The position numbers and the translations under genes are program-made. A stretch of 17,614 nucleotides of DNA from a bacterium (lineage in GTDB: Bacteria > Chloroflexota > Dormibacteria > Aeolococcales > Bog-877), in contig JAKBTP010000102.1 in NCBI GenBank assembly GCA_021844355.1, positions 1 through 17,614 on the forward strand, written 5' to 3'. How positions within the stretch are numbered: position 1 is the stretch's first letter; every line of letters begins with the position of its first letter. The notes under the pieces were generated by a model. The model saw nothing but the letters and a program-made list of their open reading frames with translations. It was not told where the DNA came from and did no database searches. Shown one piece after another: positions 7,163 to 14,229 of the stretch.

Positions 7163-7570
7163 TCAGTCCCGCTCCCGGCGTCGCTGCAGCTGAGCGGCGG
7201 CCACCCTGGCCTGAGCCACCTCGAGGAGGTGGGCGGCCACCGGGCTTTCCGGCTCCCTGCTGGCCCGCTCCTGGGCACCGCGGAGCTCCTCCTCGGCCGC
7301 CTCAACCCCGATGGCTGAGGAGAGCTGGCCCCGCTCCGCCGCCACGGTCACCAGGTCGGGCAGCACCTCCAGGAAGCCACCCTCGAGGAAGACGTACCGC
7401 TCGCCGTCCCCCTGCCTCACCATCACCTCACCAGGCTTCAGCCAGGTGAGCAGGGGCGCGTGCTGGGGGAGGACCCCGAGGTCGCCGTCCGCGCCGCGGA
7501 AGGTGAGGAAGTCGGCCTCACCCTCGAGGAGCGGCTGGTCCGCGGCCAGAACGCGCACCCTGACCGCCAT
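7163..7570 (-). CDS. atpC: F1 ATP synthase epsilon subunit
   Basis: A 135-residue epsilon subunit. It joins the gamma subunit in the central rotor stalk and can inhibit ATP hydrolysis. The N-terminal beta-sandwich (about 1-84) carries the typical 'DFLTFRGADGDLGVLPQHAPLLTWL' region (given here as a landmark of the fold, residues 20-44). The C-terminal helical hairpin (about 88-135) is charged and complete. The ATG at 7570 shares one base with the atpD stop (TGATG), so translation is probably coupled. It is the last gene of the atp operon; a strong hairpin lies 22 bases after its stop. Confidence 0.96.
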   Translation of the reverse strand: MAVRVRVLAADQPLLEGEADFLTFRGADGDLGVLPQHAPLLTWLKPGEVMVRQGDGERYVFLEGGFLEVLPDLVTVAAERGQLSSAIGVEAAEEELRGAQERASREPESPVAAHLLEVAQARVAAAQLQRRRERD

Positions 7571-9006
7571 CAGGCCACCTGGTCCTCGCGGCCCAGGTTG
7601 AGCCGGCGGCCGTTCTCGATCGCCTCGTCGATGGTGCCCACCATCCGGAAGGCCTGCTCGGGCAGGTCGTCCAGCGCTCCGGAGAGGATCTCCTGGAAGC
7701 CGCGGACGGTCTCCCGGAGGGGCACGTACTTCCCCGGGGTGCCGGTGAACTGCTCGGCCACGAAGAACGGCTGGCCCAGGAACTGCTGCACCCGCCGGGC
7801 CCGCTGCACGGTCAGCTTGTCCTCGTCCGAGAGCTCCTCCATCCCCAGGATGGCGATGATGTCCTGGAGGTCCTGGTAGCGCTGCAGGACCCGCTGCACC
7901 CCGAGCGCCACCTCGTGGTGCTCCTTGCCCACGGTCCTCGGCTCCAGGATCCGGCTGAAGGAGTCCAGCGGGTTGACCGCCGGGTAGATCCCCAGCTCGG
8001 CGATGCGCCGGTCGAGGGACACGGTGGCCCCCAGGTGGGCGAAGGTGGTCTGGATGGCCGGGTCGGTGAAGTCGTCGGCGGGCACGTACACCGCCTGCAC
8101 CGAGGTGATCGAGCCCCGGTTGGTGGAGGTGATGCGCTCCTGCAGGTCACCCATCTCCGAGGCCAGCGTGGGCTGGTAACCCACCGCCGAGGGCATCCGG
8201 CCCAGGAGGGCGGAGACCTCGCTGCCCGCCAGCATGTAGCGGAAGACGTTGTCGATGAACAGGAGCACGTCCGCCCCCTCCTCGTCGCGGAACTCCTCCG
8301 CCATGGTGAGCCCGGTGAGGGCGATCCGGGCCCGGGCCCCCGGGGGCTCGTTCATCTGGCCGAAGACCAGGGCGGTCTGGCCGATGACCCCGGACTCGTG
8401 CATCTCCCCGAAGAGCTGGTTGCCCTCCCGGGTGCGCTCCCCCACCCCGGCGAAGACGGAATAGCCGCTGTGCTCCTTGGCGATGTTGCGGATGAGCTCC
8501 ATCACGATGACGGTCTTGCCCACCCCGGCACCTCCGAAGAGCCCGATCTTGGAGCCCTTGGCGAAGGTGCAGATGAGGTCCAGGACCTTGATCCCGGTCT
8601 CCAGGATCTCCGTGGAGACCGCCTGCTCCGAGACTGCGGGCGGCTCCCGGTGGATGGGCAGCCGCTTGGCGGCCTCCAGTGGCGGGCCCCCATCTATGGG
8701 CTCCCCCACCACGTTGAACATCCGCCCCAGCACCTGCTTGCCCACCGGCACGGTGATCGGGGAACCGGTGGCGATCACCGGCTCTCCCCGCCGCAGACCG
8801 TCGGTGGACTGCATGGCGATGCAGCGGGCCACGTCGTTGCCCAGGTGCTGCTGCACCTCCAGGACCAGCGGAGGCCCGTCCCGCTCCACCAGTAGGGCAT
8901 CCAGGATGTGCGGCAGCTCCGACGACTCGAAGGCCACGTCCACCACCGCCCCGATCACCTGAAGCACCTCACCGCGCTCCAGCCGCTTCGCCTGCACCTC
9001 GCTCAT
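7570..9006 (-). CDS. atpD: F1 ATP synthase beta subunit (catalytic)
   Basis: A 478-residue catalytic subunit, full length for the family. The P-loop GGAGVGKT lies at 158-165 and 'GERTREGN' with the catalytic glutamate at 189-196. 'LLFIDN' (Walker B) is at 248-253, and the regulatory DELSEED motif appears as EELSDED (390-396). Several positions normally near-invariant differ: 'FRYMLAGSEVS' for FRFTQAGSEVS, 'TTFAHLGATVSLDR' for TTFAHLDAT, and 'NPLDSFSR' for DPLDSTSR. The nucleotide site itself looks intact, so the enzyme should be active. ATG at 9006 is chosen because AGGAGGTG lies 4-5 bases upstream, just past the atpG stop; a longer in-frame extension to 9048 lacks homology. Confidence 0.97.
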   Translation of the reverse strand: MSEVQAKRLERGEVLQVIGAVVDVAFESSELPHILDALLVERDGPPLVLEVQQHLGNDVARCIAMQSTDGLRRGEPVIATGSPITVPVGKQVLGRMFNVVGEPIDGGPPLEAAKRLPIHREPPAVSEQAVSTEILETGIKVLDLICTFAKGSKIGLFGGAGVGKTVIVMELIRNIAKEHSGYSVFAGVGERTREGNQLFGEMHESGVIGQTALVFGQMNEPPGARARIALTGLTMAEEFRDEEGADVLLFIDNVFRYMLAGSEVSALLGRMPSAVGYQPTLASEMGDLQERITSTNRGSITSVQAVYVPADDFTDPAIQTTFAHLGATVSLDRRIAELGIYPAVNPLDSFSRILEPRTVGKEHHEVALGVQRVLQRYQDLQDIIAILGMEELSDEDKLTVQRARRVQQFLGQPFFVAEQFTGTPGKYVPLRETVRGFQEILSGALDDLPEQAFRMVGTIDEAIENGRRLNLGREDQVA

Positions 9007-9016
9007 CAGCACCTCC

Positions 9017-9889
9017 TCAGCGCCGGGCCGCCTGCAGGGCCTCGGCACCGCCGATAATCTCCATGAGTTCCCGGGTGATCCCCGCCTGGCGCACCTTGTT
9101 GGCGGTGAGCGAGAGCTCCCGGATCACATCTCCCGCCGCCGACGAGGCGTTGCGCATCGCCACCATCTGGGCACTGTAGAAGCTGGCCTGAAGCTCCCGG
9201 ACCGCGTGCAGCATCTCCGCCTCCACGTAGGCCGGCATGAGGCGCTCAAGCACCGCCCGGGCGTCGGGCTCGTATATGTAGTCGCCTTCGGTGTGGGGGC
9301 CCTCCGACTCGGCTCGTGGCGGGACCGGGACCAACACCTTCACCGTGGGGATCTGGCTGAGCAGGTTGCGGAAGCGGGGATAGGCCAGCACCACCTCCCG
9401 CGCCCCCCCTTCCAGGAACGCCGAGACCGCGGCCTCCATCGAGGGCCGCAGCTCCTCCAGCCCGACCTGGTCGGAGATCCCCACCCGGTGGTGGAGGATC
9501 TGGAGGTGCATGCGGCGGGAGAACTCCAGCCCCTTCCGCCCCAGCACCACCACCTGGTAGCGGGGGCCGAAGTTCCGCAGCATGTGGGAGTGGGCCGCCC
9601 TCAGGGTGTTGACGTTGAGGGAGCCCGCCAAGCCCCGGTCCGAGGTCACCAGGATGAGGACCCCCGGCCCCTCCTCCCGGGGCACCAGGAACGGGTGGTG
9701 GAACTCCTTGCCGATCTTGGCGACGTCAGCCACCAGCTCCTCCATGGCGAGGGCGTAGGGTCGCCCGGCGGCCACCCGGGCCTGGGCGCGGCGCATCTTG
9801 GCGGCGGCCACCATCTGCATGGCGCGGGTGATCTGCTCGATGTTGCGGATCGCCCGGATGTGCCGCCGGATGTCCCGGAGAGTGGCCAA
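9017..9889 (-). CDS. atpG: F1 ATP synthase gamma subunit
   Basis: A 290-residue gamma subunit, the rotating central shaft inside the alpha3beta3 ring. The N-terminal helix 'IRAIRNIEQITRAMQMVAAAKM' (about 11-32) and the C-terminal helix 'MVAMRNASSAAGDVI...LTANKVRQAGITREL' are highly typical. In between, 'GVLILVTSDRGLAGSLN' (about 76-92) marks the Rossmann-like domain. The start is TTG at 9889, immediately after the atpA stop with no gap. It is well supported by AAGGAGG ending 5 bases upstream inside the atpA coding end. I do not see a mycobacterial-type insertion. Confidence 0.96.
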   Translation of the reverse strand: MATLRDIRRHIRAIRNIEQITRAMQMVAAAKMRRAQARVAAGRPYALAMEELVADVAKIGKEFHHPFLVPREEGPGVLILVTSDRGLAGSLNVNTLRAAHSHMLRNFGPRYQVVVLGRKGLEFSRRMHLQILHHRVGISDQVGLEELRPSMEAAVSAFLEGGAREVVLAYPRFRNLLSQIPTVKVLVPVPPRAESEGPHTEGDYIYEPDARAVLERLMPAYVEAEMLHAVRELQASFYSAQMVAMRNASSAAGDVIRELSLTANKVRQAGITRELMEIIGGAEALQAARR

Positions 9890-11434
9890 TCAGCCCTCCT
9901 TGGCGCCGGCCGCCGCGGCCACCTGCCCCACGTCGAAGCCCTGGTTGAACTCCTCCAGGGCGGCCCGGAGCCTGGCCTCCAGCTCGTCGTCCAGCGCCAG
10001 CTTGGTCTCCAGATCCGACTCCAGCTCCGAGTGGGTCTGGCCGATCCAGCGACGGAACTGGGACTCCCACTCCGCCACCCGGTCGACCGGGACCTGGTCC
10101 AGGTAGCCGTTGGTGCCGGCGAAGATCACCATCACCTGGTGGGAGACCGGCGCTGGCTGGTACTGGTCCTGCTTCAGCAGCTCGGTGAGGCGCTGGCCCC
10201 GCTCCAGCTGCTCCCGGGTGGATCGGTCGAGGTCGGAGGAGAACTGGGAGAAGGCCGCCAGGGCGCGGTACTGGGCCAGCTCCAGCCGGAGCCCGCCCGC
10301 CACCTTCTTGAGGGCCTTGGTCATGGCGTCGCCCCCCACCCGGCTGACCGAGAGCCCCACCGAGATGGCGGGCCGGGTGCCGGCGTAGAAGAGGTCGCCC
10401 TCCAGGTAGATCTGCCCGTCGGTGATGGAGATCACGTTGGTGGGGATGTAGGCGGAGACGTCGTTGGCCTGGGTCTCGATGATCGGCAGGGCGGTGAGGG
10501 ATCCCCCCTTGCGGTTGTCGTTGAGCCGCGCGGCTCGCTCCAGGAGGCGCGAGTGCAGGTAGAAGACGTCGCCGGGGTAGGCCTCCCGTCCCGGCGGCCG
10601 CCGGAGGGCCAGGGAGATCTCCCGGTAGGCCCAGGCGTGCTTGCTGAGGTCGTCGTAGACCACGAGGGCGTCCTCCCCCCGCTCCATGAACCACTCCCCC
10701 ATGGTGCAGCCGGTGTAGGGGGCGAGGTAGAGCAGCGGTGCCGGCTCGCCGGCGGTGGCGGAGACGATGATGGTGTGCTCCAGCGCCCCGTACTCCTCGA
10801 GGAGCGCCGCGACCCGGGCCACCGTGGAGGCGTTCTGCCCCACCGCCACGTAGATGCAGGTGAGGTTCTTGCCCTTCTGGTTGATGATGGTGTCGATGGC
10901 GATCGCCGTCTTGCCGATCTGCCGGTCCCCGATCAGCAGCTCGCGCTGCCCCCGGCCGATCGGCACCAAGGCGTCGATGGCCTTGATCCCCGTGGCCACC
11001 GGGGTGTTGACCGGCTGGCGGTCGATGACTCCGGGCGCGGGCCGCTCCACCGGCCAGCGCTCCTTGGTCACCAGCTCACCCTTGCCGTCTATGGGCACGC
11101 CCAGGGCGTTGACCACCCGGCCCACCAGCTCCCGCCCCACGGGGACCTCCACGATCCGCCCCGTGGTGCGGACCTCGTCCCCCTCGCTGAGCTGCTCGTA
11201 AGGGCCCATGATGATGGCCCGCACCAGGTCCTCCTCGAGGTTGAGGGCCATCCCGTAGACACCGTGGGGAAACTCCAGCAGCTCGCCGGCCATCGCCCCC
11301 TCCAGACCGTAGACCTGGGCGATCCCGTCGGCGAGCGCGGTAACCACCCCGGACTGGGCGGTGACCACCGGGACGTCGAAGTCGGCGATCCGGCTCTTGA
11401 TGATCTTGCCAATGTCGTCGGCGTTGAGGCTCAT
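9890..11434 (-). CDS. atpA: F1 ATP synthase alpha subunit
   Basis: A 514-residue non-catalytic nucleotide-binding subunit of F1, full length. The P-loop GDRQIGKT is at 169-176, and 'ALVVYDDLSKHAWAYREISL' (255-274) gives the Walker B region. 'GGSLTALPIIETQANDVSAY' (309-328) and 'ISVGLSVSRVGGDAM' (356-370) follow; Arg364 in the latter is the arginine finger reaching into the beta active site. The C-terminus ends at 'GAKEG' without the long extension seen in mycobacteria. The ATG at 11434 lies 7 bases after the atpH stop, with a GAGGGG purine run in front. It is the fourth F1-sector assembly step in the usual bacterial order delta-alpha-gamma-beta-epsilon. Confidence 0.98.
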   Translation of the reverse strand: MSLNADDIGKIIKSRIADFDVPVVTAQSGVVTALADGIAQVYGLEGAMAGELLEFPHGVYGMALNLEEDLVRAIIMGPYEQLSEGDEVRTTGRIVEVPVGRELVGRVVNALGVPIDGKGELVTKERWPVERPAPGVIDRQPVNTPVATGIKAIDALVPIGRGQRELLIGDRQIGKTAIAIDTIINQKGKNLTCIYVAVGQNASTVARVAALLEEYGALEHTIIVSATAGEPAPLLYLAPYTGCTMGEWFMERGEDALVVYDDLSKHAWAYREISLALRRPPGREAYPGDVFYLHSRLLERAARLNDNRKGGSLTALPIIETQANDVSAYIPTNVISITDGQIYLEGDLFYAGTRPAISVGLSVSRVGGDAMTKALKKVAGGLRLELAQYRALAAFSQFSSDLDRSTREQLERGQRLTELLKQDQYQPAPVSHQVMVIFAGTNGYLDQVPVDRVAEWESQFRRWIGQTHSELESDLETKLALDDELEARLRAALEEFNQGFDVGQVAAAAGAKEG

Positions 11435-11441
11435 GCTCCCC

Positions 11442-12017
11442 TCAGATTGCTCCGGCTTCCGTCAGCATCCTCGAGCGCAGCTGCTGCAGCCGGGTGCGCA
11501 GGCTGGCGTCAAATACCCTGTCCCCCACTCTGACCACCGCCCCACCCAGGAGGTCTCCCTCGACCCGGGAGGCTATCTTGACCTCCCGCCCGGCCCGCTG
11601 GGAGAGCTCCCGTCCGAAGCGCTCCAGCTGCTCTGAGGTGAGGGGCACGGCGGTCGTCACCGTGGCCGAGACCCTGCCCTGGCGCCGCTCCACCAGATCG
11701 AGGTAGGCGGCTCGGATCTGGGCCAGCATCCGGGTGCGCCGAGAGGCGATGAGCAGGAGCAGGAGGTTCCGGGCCAAAAGGTCCGCGCCCTCCACCCGCG
11801 ACAGCACCGCGGTGGCCAGCTCCCGGCGCTGCTGGGTGCTGTACTCGGGGCTGGCCAGCGCCCGACCCAGGTCGGTCTCCTGCGCCAACCGGACCAGCAG
11901 CTCCAGTCGCTCCCCCCAGCGGGAGTACGAGCCCTCCTCCTCCGCCAGCTCCACCAGTGCCTTGGCGTAGTGGCGGGCGGTGCTGGGGATGCGGGGTGGC
12001 AGCGGCGTGTCAGGCAC
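11442..12017 (-). CDS. atpH: F1 ATP synthase delta subunit
   Basis: A 191-residue delta (OSCP-like) subunit linking the top of F1 to the peripheral b stalk. The N-terminal helical domain begins 'STARHYAKALVELAEEEG' (12-29). The C-terminal part holds 'VERRQGRVSATVTTAVPL' (about 108-125) and 'VEGDLLGGAVVRVGDRVFDASLRTRL' (about 152-177), both hallmark blocks. The GTG at 12017 overlaps the end of atpF by 8 bases and follows a GAGGTGG site 7 bases away. Unlike mycobacteria, where b and delta are fused, the two are separate proteins here. Confidence 0.95.
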   Translation of the reverse strand: MPDTPLPPRIPSTARHYAKALVELAEEEGSYSRWGERLELLVRLAQETDLGRALASPEYSTQQRRELATAVLSRVEGADLLARNLLLLLIASRRTRMLAQIRAAYLDLVERRQGRVSATVTTAVPLTSEQLERFGRELSQRAGREVKIASRVEGDLLGGAVVRVGDRVFDASLRTRLQQLRSRMLTEAGAI

Positions 12018-12513
12018 TCAGGTCCACCTCGGAGAGGGCCTGCTCCACCAGCTGGAGCTGGCGCCGCTCGTCCAGCTCCTCCTGCAGGACGCGGGTGGTG
12101 GCCATCACCACCAGGTCGGCCACCTGGCGCCGGAGCTCGGCCACCGCCTGCTCGCGCTCACGCTGGAGCTCGGCCCTGGCTCGCTCCAGCATGGCCTGCT
12201 GCTCCGCCTCACCCCGCTGGCGCAGCTCCTCTCGGAGCTGCTCACCCAGCTGCTGGGCACGATCGAGGATCTCCTGGGCCTTGGCTCGGGCCTCGGCCAT
12301 CTCCGCCATCTCGCTGGCCCGGGACCGCTCCGCCTCCTGGCGGGCCTTCTCGGCCTCCTGCAGCGACTGGGCGATCAGCTGCTGGCGCGCCTCCAGGGCC
12401 CGCAGCAGCGGGGGGAAGACGTAGCGGGCGAGCAGCCACAGCAGCACCAGGAAGACCACGATCTCCACCACGAAGGTGAAGTTGAGGCTGAGCGGGCTGG
12501 AGGCGAGGACCAT
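12010..12513 (-). CDS. atpF: FO ATP synthase b subunit (peripheral stalk)
   Basis: A 167-residue b subunit. One N-terminal membrane helix (about 10-30, 'NFTFVVEIVVFLVLLWLLAR') is followed by the conserved 'YVFPPLLRALEARQQLI' turn. A long charged coiled coil rich in Glu, Arg and Gln runs to about residue 150. It dimerises and holds F1 still relative to the a subunit. There is only one b-type gene in the operon. The ATG at 12513 lies 9 bases after the atpE stop with an AGGA-type site in front. Its last codons overlap the atpH start. Confidence 0.95.
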   Translation of the reverse strand: MVLASSPLSLNFTFVVEIVVFLVLLWLLARYVFPPLLRALEARQQLIAQSLQEAEKARQEAERSRASEMAEMAEARAKAQEILDRAQQLGEQLREELRQRGEAEQQAMLERARAELQREREQAVAELRRQVADLVVMATTRVLQEELDERRQLQLVEQALSEVDLSA

Positions 12514-12522
12514 GCCCTATTC

Positions 12523-12765
12523 CTACTTCCCGGCCAGGGCGATGAAGACGAACATCAGGGCGAGGTTGATGAAGTACACCGCCTCGGCCAGACCCACGGT
12601 CAGGAAGGTCCAGGTCAGAAGTCGGCCCTGGGCCTCGGGCTGGCGGGCGATCCCGGCGATCAGCTGGGCGCCGGCCAGGCCGTCACCGATGGCGGCACCC
12701 ACGGCCCCCACCCCGGTGCCGATCATGGCCCCCGCGTAAACCTCGGCGTGTGCGCTGGTTAGCAA
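12523..12765 (-). CDS. atpE: FO ATP synthase c subunit (proton ring)
   Basis: An 80-residue two-helix c subunit forming the rotor ring. Helix 1 has the glycine-rich packing run 'GTGVGAVGAAIGDGLAG' (16-32), the polar loop is 'RQPEAQG' (41-47), and helix 2 holds the ion-binding Glu61 in 'GLAEAVYFINLALM'. Asp28 lies near Glu61 in the partner helix. The protein aligns without gaps to the mycobacterial c subunit as I recall it. The Ser and Tyr ligands of sodium-type rings are absent, so proton coupling is expected. TTG at 12765 is the start, supported by GGGAGGAG about 7 bases upstream; the only internal Met near the N-terminus (14) would remove much of helix 1. A 31-base gap to atpB holds a small hairpin. 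Confidence 0.95.
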   Translation of the reverse strand: MLTSAHAEVYAGAMIGTGVGAVGAAIGDGLAGAQLIAGIARQPEAQGRLLTWTFLTVGLAEAVYFINLALMFVFIALAGK

Positions 12766-12778
12766 GATCTCTCCTCCC

Positions 12779-12794
12779 GGTCCCTCTTAGGACC
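12779..12794 (-). other. Small hairpin before the atpE ribosome binding site
   Basis: GGTCC-TAAGAG-GGACC forms a perfect 5-bp stem with a 6-base loop in the atpB-atpE gap, immediately upstream of the strong GGGAGGAG site of atpE. The c subunit is needed in many more copies than its neighbours, and in E. coli the region before atpE raises translation. A similar role is possible here, but the stem is short. Confidence 0.3.
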
Positions 12795-12796
12795 TC

Positions 12797-13564
12797 TCAG
12801 GGCTGGCTGGTGGCGGGCTGGGCCGCCTGGTGTTCCTCATTGCTCATGGTGGCCATGCTGAGGTAGATGACCGTCAGCAGGGCGAAGATGAAGGCCTGGA
12901 TGACGTCCACGAAGAGCCCCTCGAAGAGCTTCCAGACCCCGTTGAAGGCGAAGCCGATGTAGATGGGCAGGATGGCGATGATCTGCAACATCAGGGCGGC
13001 GGCGAACATGTTGCCGAAGAGACGCAGCGCCAGGGAGATGGGGTAGGAGATCTGGGCGATGATGTTGATCGGCGCCAGGAGGATGTAGAAGACCCAGGGC
13101 ATCCCCTCCGGGTGGAGGTAGTTGGTGTGCACGTAGCCCATGAGCCCCTTGCGGCGGATGGAGGTGACGTGGACCATGACGATGACGATGATGGCCAGCG
13201 CCGCCGTGTCATTGACGTCGGCGGTGGGCGAGGTGAGCCGGTCCCCGGTGGGGATGAGCTCCAACCAGTTGCTCACCAGGATGTAAAAGAACAGGACCGT
13301 CACCAGCGGCACCACCCAGCGGGCGAAGGGCCCGATCATCCGGGTGACGTAGTCGTCCACGGTGGTCCAGACCAGCTCGATCATCGTCTGGAACTTCCCC
13401 GGGACCCCGCTGGTGACCTGCCGGCGCAGGTAGAGCCCCAGCCCCAGCACTATGCAGAAGGCGACCGCGCTGCTGATGAGGGTGTCCAGGTAGATCTGCT
13501 CCCCGAAGATGTAGCCCACCCAGTGCTGGCCCACCTGGATCTGAGTCAGTACCACCGGCCTCAT
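12797..13564 (-). CDS. atpB: FO ATP synthase a subunit
   Basis: A 255-residue polytopic stator subunit that carries the two proton half-channels against the c ring. 'LVSNWLELIPTGDRLTSPTADVNDTAAL' (about 97-123) is the conserved second-helix region. The essential arginine is Arg181 in 'ISLALRLFGNMFAAALM', and 'VDVIQAFIFALLTVIYLSMA' at the C-terminus includes Gln223, the partner of that arginine in E. coli numbering terms. The ATG at 13564 overlaps the atpI stop as ATGA, and the longer reading frame upstream is merely the shadow of atpI. The C-terminal tail after 'SMATMSNEEH' is a short polar extension. Confidence 0.97.
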   Translation of the reverse strand: MRPVVLTQIQVGQHWVGYIFGEQIYLDTLISSAVAFCIVLGLGLYLRRQVTSGVPGKFQTMIELVWTTVDDYVTRMIGPFARWVVPLVTVLFFYILVSNWLELIPTGDRLTSPTADVNDTAALAIIVIVMVHVTSIRRKGLMGYVHTNYLHPEGMPWVFYILLAPINIIAQISYPISLALRLFGNMFAAALMLQIIAILPIYIGFAFNGVWKLFEGLFVDVIQAFIFALLTVIYLSMATMSNEEHQAAQPATSQP

Positions 13565-13926
13565 CGCTGGCTGAGCCTCCACCCCAGGCGCAGGATCGCA
13601 CCCACCTGGGCCAGGTGGGTCGCCAGCAGCCCCAGCAGCCCCCACACGCCGACCGGCCCCAGGAACGCGACCAGCAGGGCCAGCACCACGGTTATCGCCG
13701 CCAGTCGGGGAAGGCTGGATCCGAGGAAGGCCACCGGCGAGCGACGCATGGCGAAGACCGCCAGCTGGAGGTTGCCCAGGCCGATCAGTGCCCCCAGGGC
13801 GGCCAGCCCCAGCCCCAGCGGGCCGGCCACGATGAAGCCGGCCACAGCGACCACGGCGCCCGCCCCGAGAGCCGCCAGCAGGGCGGTTCGGCCCGCTCCG
13901 GCGAACTCCTCCGCAGGGCTAGCCAT
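13561..13926 (-). CDS. atpI: ATP synthase subunit I-like membrane protein
   Basis: A 121-residue, very hydrophobic protein with four predicted membrane helices (about 16-35, 38-60, 72-90 and 92-110) directly before atpB. Position, size and topology match AtpI/UncI, which helps assemble or stabilise the c ring. Sequence conservation in this family is low, so context carries much of the weight; 'ALIGLGNLQLAVFAMRR' in the middle is a fair match to the family. ATG at 13926 or the adjacent GTG at 13929 may start it, overlapping the end of the atpZ-like gene by 8 to 11 bases. It ends in a 4-base overlap with atpB. Confidence 0.75.
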   Translation of the reverse strand: MASPAEEFAGAGRTALLAALGAGAVVAVAGFIVAGPLGLGLAALGALIGLGNLQLAVFAMRRSPVAFLGSSLPRLAAITVVLALLVAFLGPVGVWGLLGLLATHLAQVGAILRLGWRLSQR

Positions 13927-14161
13927 CACCCCCTGGTCCCCGCAACCATCGCAACCCCCTTATCACCGCCGCGGCTCCGGCGACCATCCCCAGCACCAGC
14001 CCCGTGAGCGTGAGCCACGGAAGCGTGTGCCAGCGCTGGTCCAGCAGCACCCCGGCCACGACCCCGACTCCGACCGTGAACGAGAAGACTCCCACCAAGG
14101 CGAGGGCCGCCCCGGGGCCCGGCACTCCCCCGGGCCGCTGCGGATCGCCCCCCAAGGACAA
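13919..14161 (-). CDS. atpZ: AtpZ/AtpI-type small membrane protein, first gene of the atp operon
   Basis: An 80-residue protein with two membrane helices (about 18-40 and 48-67) and a basic C-terminal end. The pattern 'GVVAGVLLDQRW...LPWLTLTGLVLGMVAGA' fits the AtpZ (F0F1-ATPase subunit, DUF-type AtpI-like) family, whose members sit before atpI-atpB and have been linked to Mg2+/Ca2+ supply or c-ring assembly. The start is ambiguous: TTG at 14161 lies 9 bases after a TAAGAT -10 element, while TTG at 14155 has GGAG six bases upstream. Both fit a transcript with almost no leader. The stop overlaps the atpI start, so the pair is likely translated together. Confidence 0.65.
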   Translation of the reverse strand: MSLGGDPQRPGGVPGPGAALALVGVFSFTVGVGVVAGVLLDQRWHTLPWLTLTGLVLGMVAGAAAVIRGLRWLRGPGGDG

Positions 14162-14170
14162 CTCCGCGGG

Positions 14171-14176
14171 ATCTTA
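14171..14176 (-). promoter_or_regulatory. Candidate -10 element (TAAGAT) of the ATP synthase operon
   Basis: TAAGAT on the minus strand fits TANNNT and lies 9 bases before the TTG at 14161 and 15 before the TTG at 14155. The transcript leader would be near zero. No -35 hexamer like TTGACA is found 16-18 bases upstream, where the DNA is a C-rich run. It faces the candidate -10 of the divergent GT4 gene 40 bases away. Confidence 0.4.
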
Positions 14177-14217
14177 CCATGCTGGGGGCGGGGGACGGCC
14201 GGCCCAATGACCGCACA

Positions 14218-14223
14218 TACACT
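14218..14223 (+). promoter_or_regulatory. Candidate -10 element (TACACT) for a leaderless GT4 transcript
   Basis: TACACT is followed by exactly six bases (TCCCCC) and then GTG at 14230, with no ribosome binding site. The distance matches that of the TAAACT element before the WecG-like gene. This is the layout of leaderless actinobacterial-type genes. No -35 element is visible. Confidence 0.45.
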
Positions 14224-14229
14224 TCCCCC

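Noticed and set aside
9206..11533. A 775-codon open frame on the plus strand across atpA and atpG
   Set aside because: It is antisense to clearly conserved subunits, is rich in His, Gly, Pro and Arg, and shows no domain. Long open antisense frames are expected in such GC-rich coding DNA.
12523..12765. Two-carboxylate (Asp28 plus Glu61) sodium-type c ring
   Set aside because: Mycobacterial proton-coupled c subunits have the same Asp28, and the Ser and Tyr sodium ligands after the glutamate are missing, so proton coupling is the better reading.
10400..13500. A shared string (ccaggtagatctg) near 10405 and 13488
   Set aside because: It encodes unrelated pieces of atpA and atpB in similar residues (IYLE, IYLD) and is not flanked by further repeat, so it is a codon coincidence.
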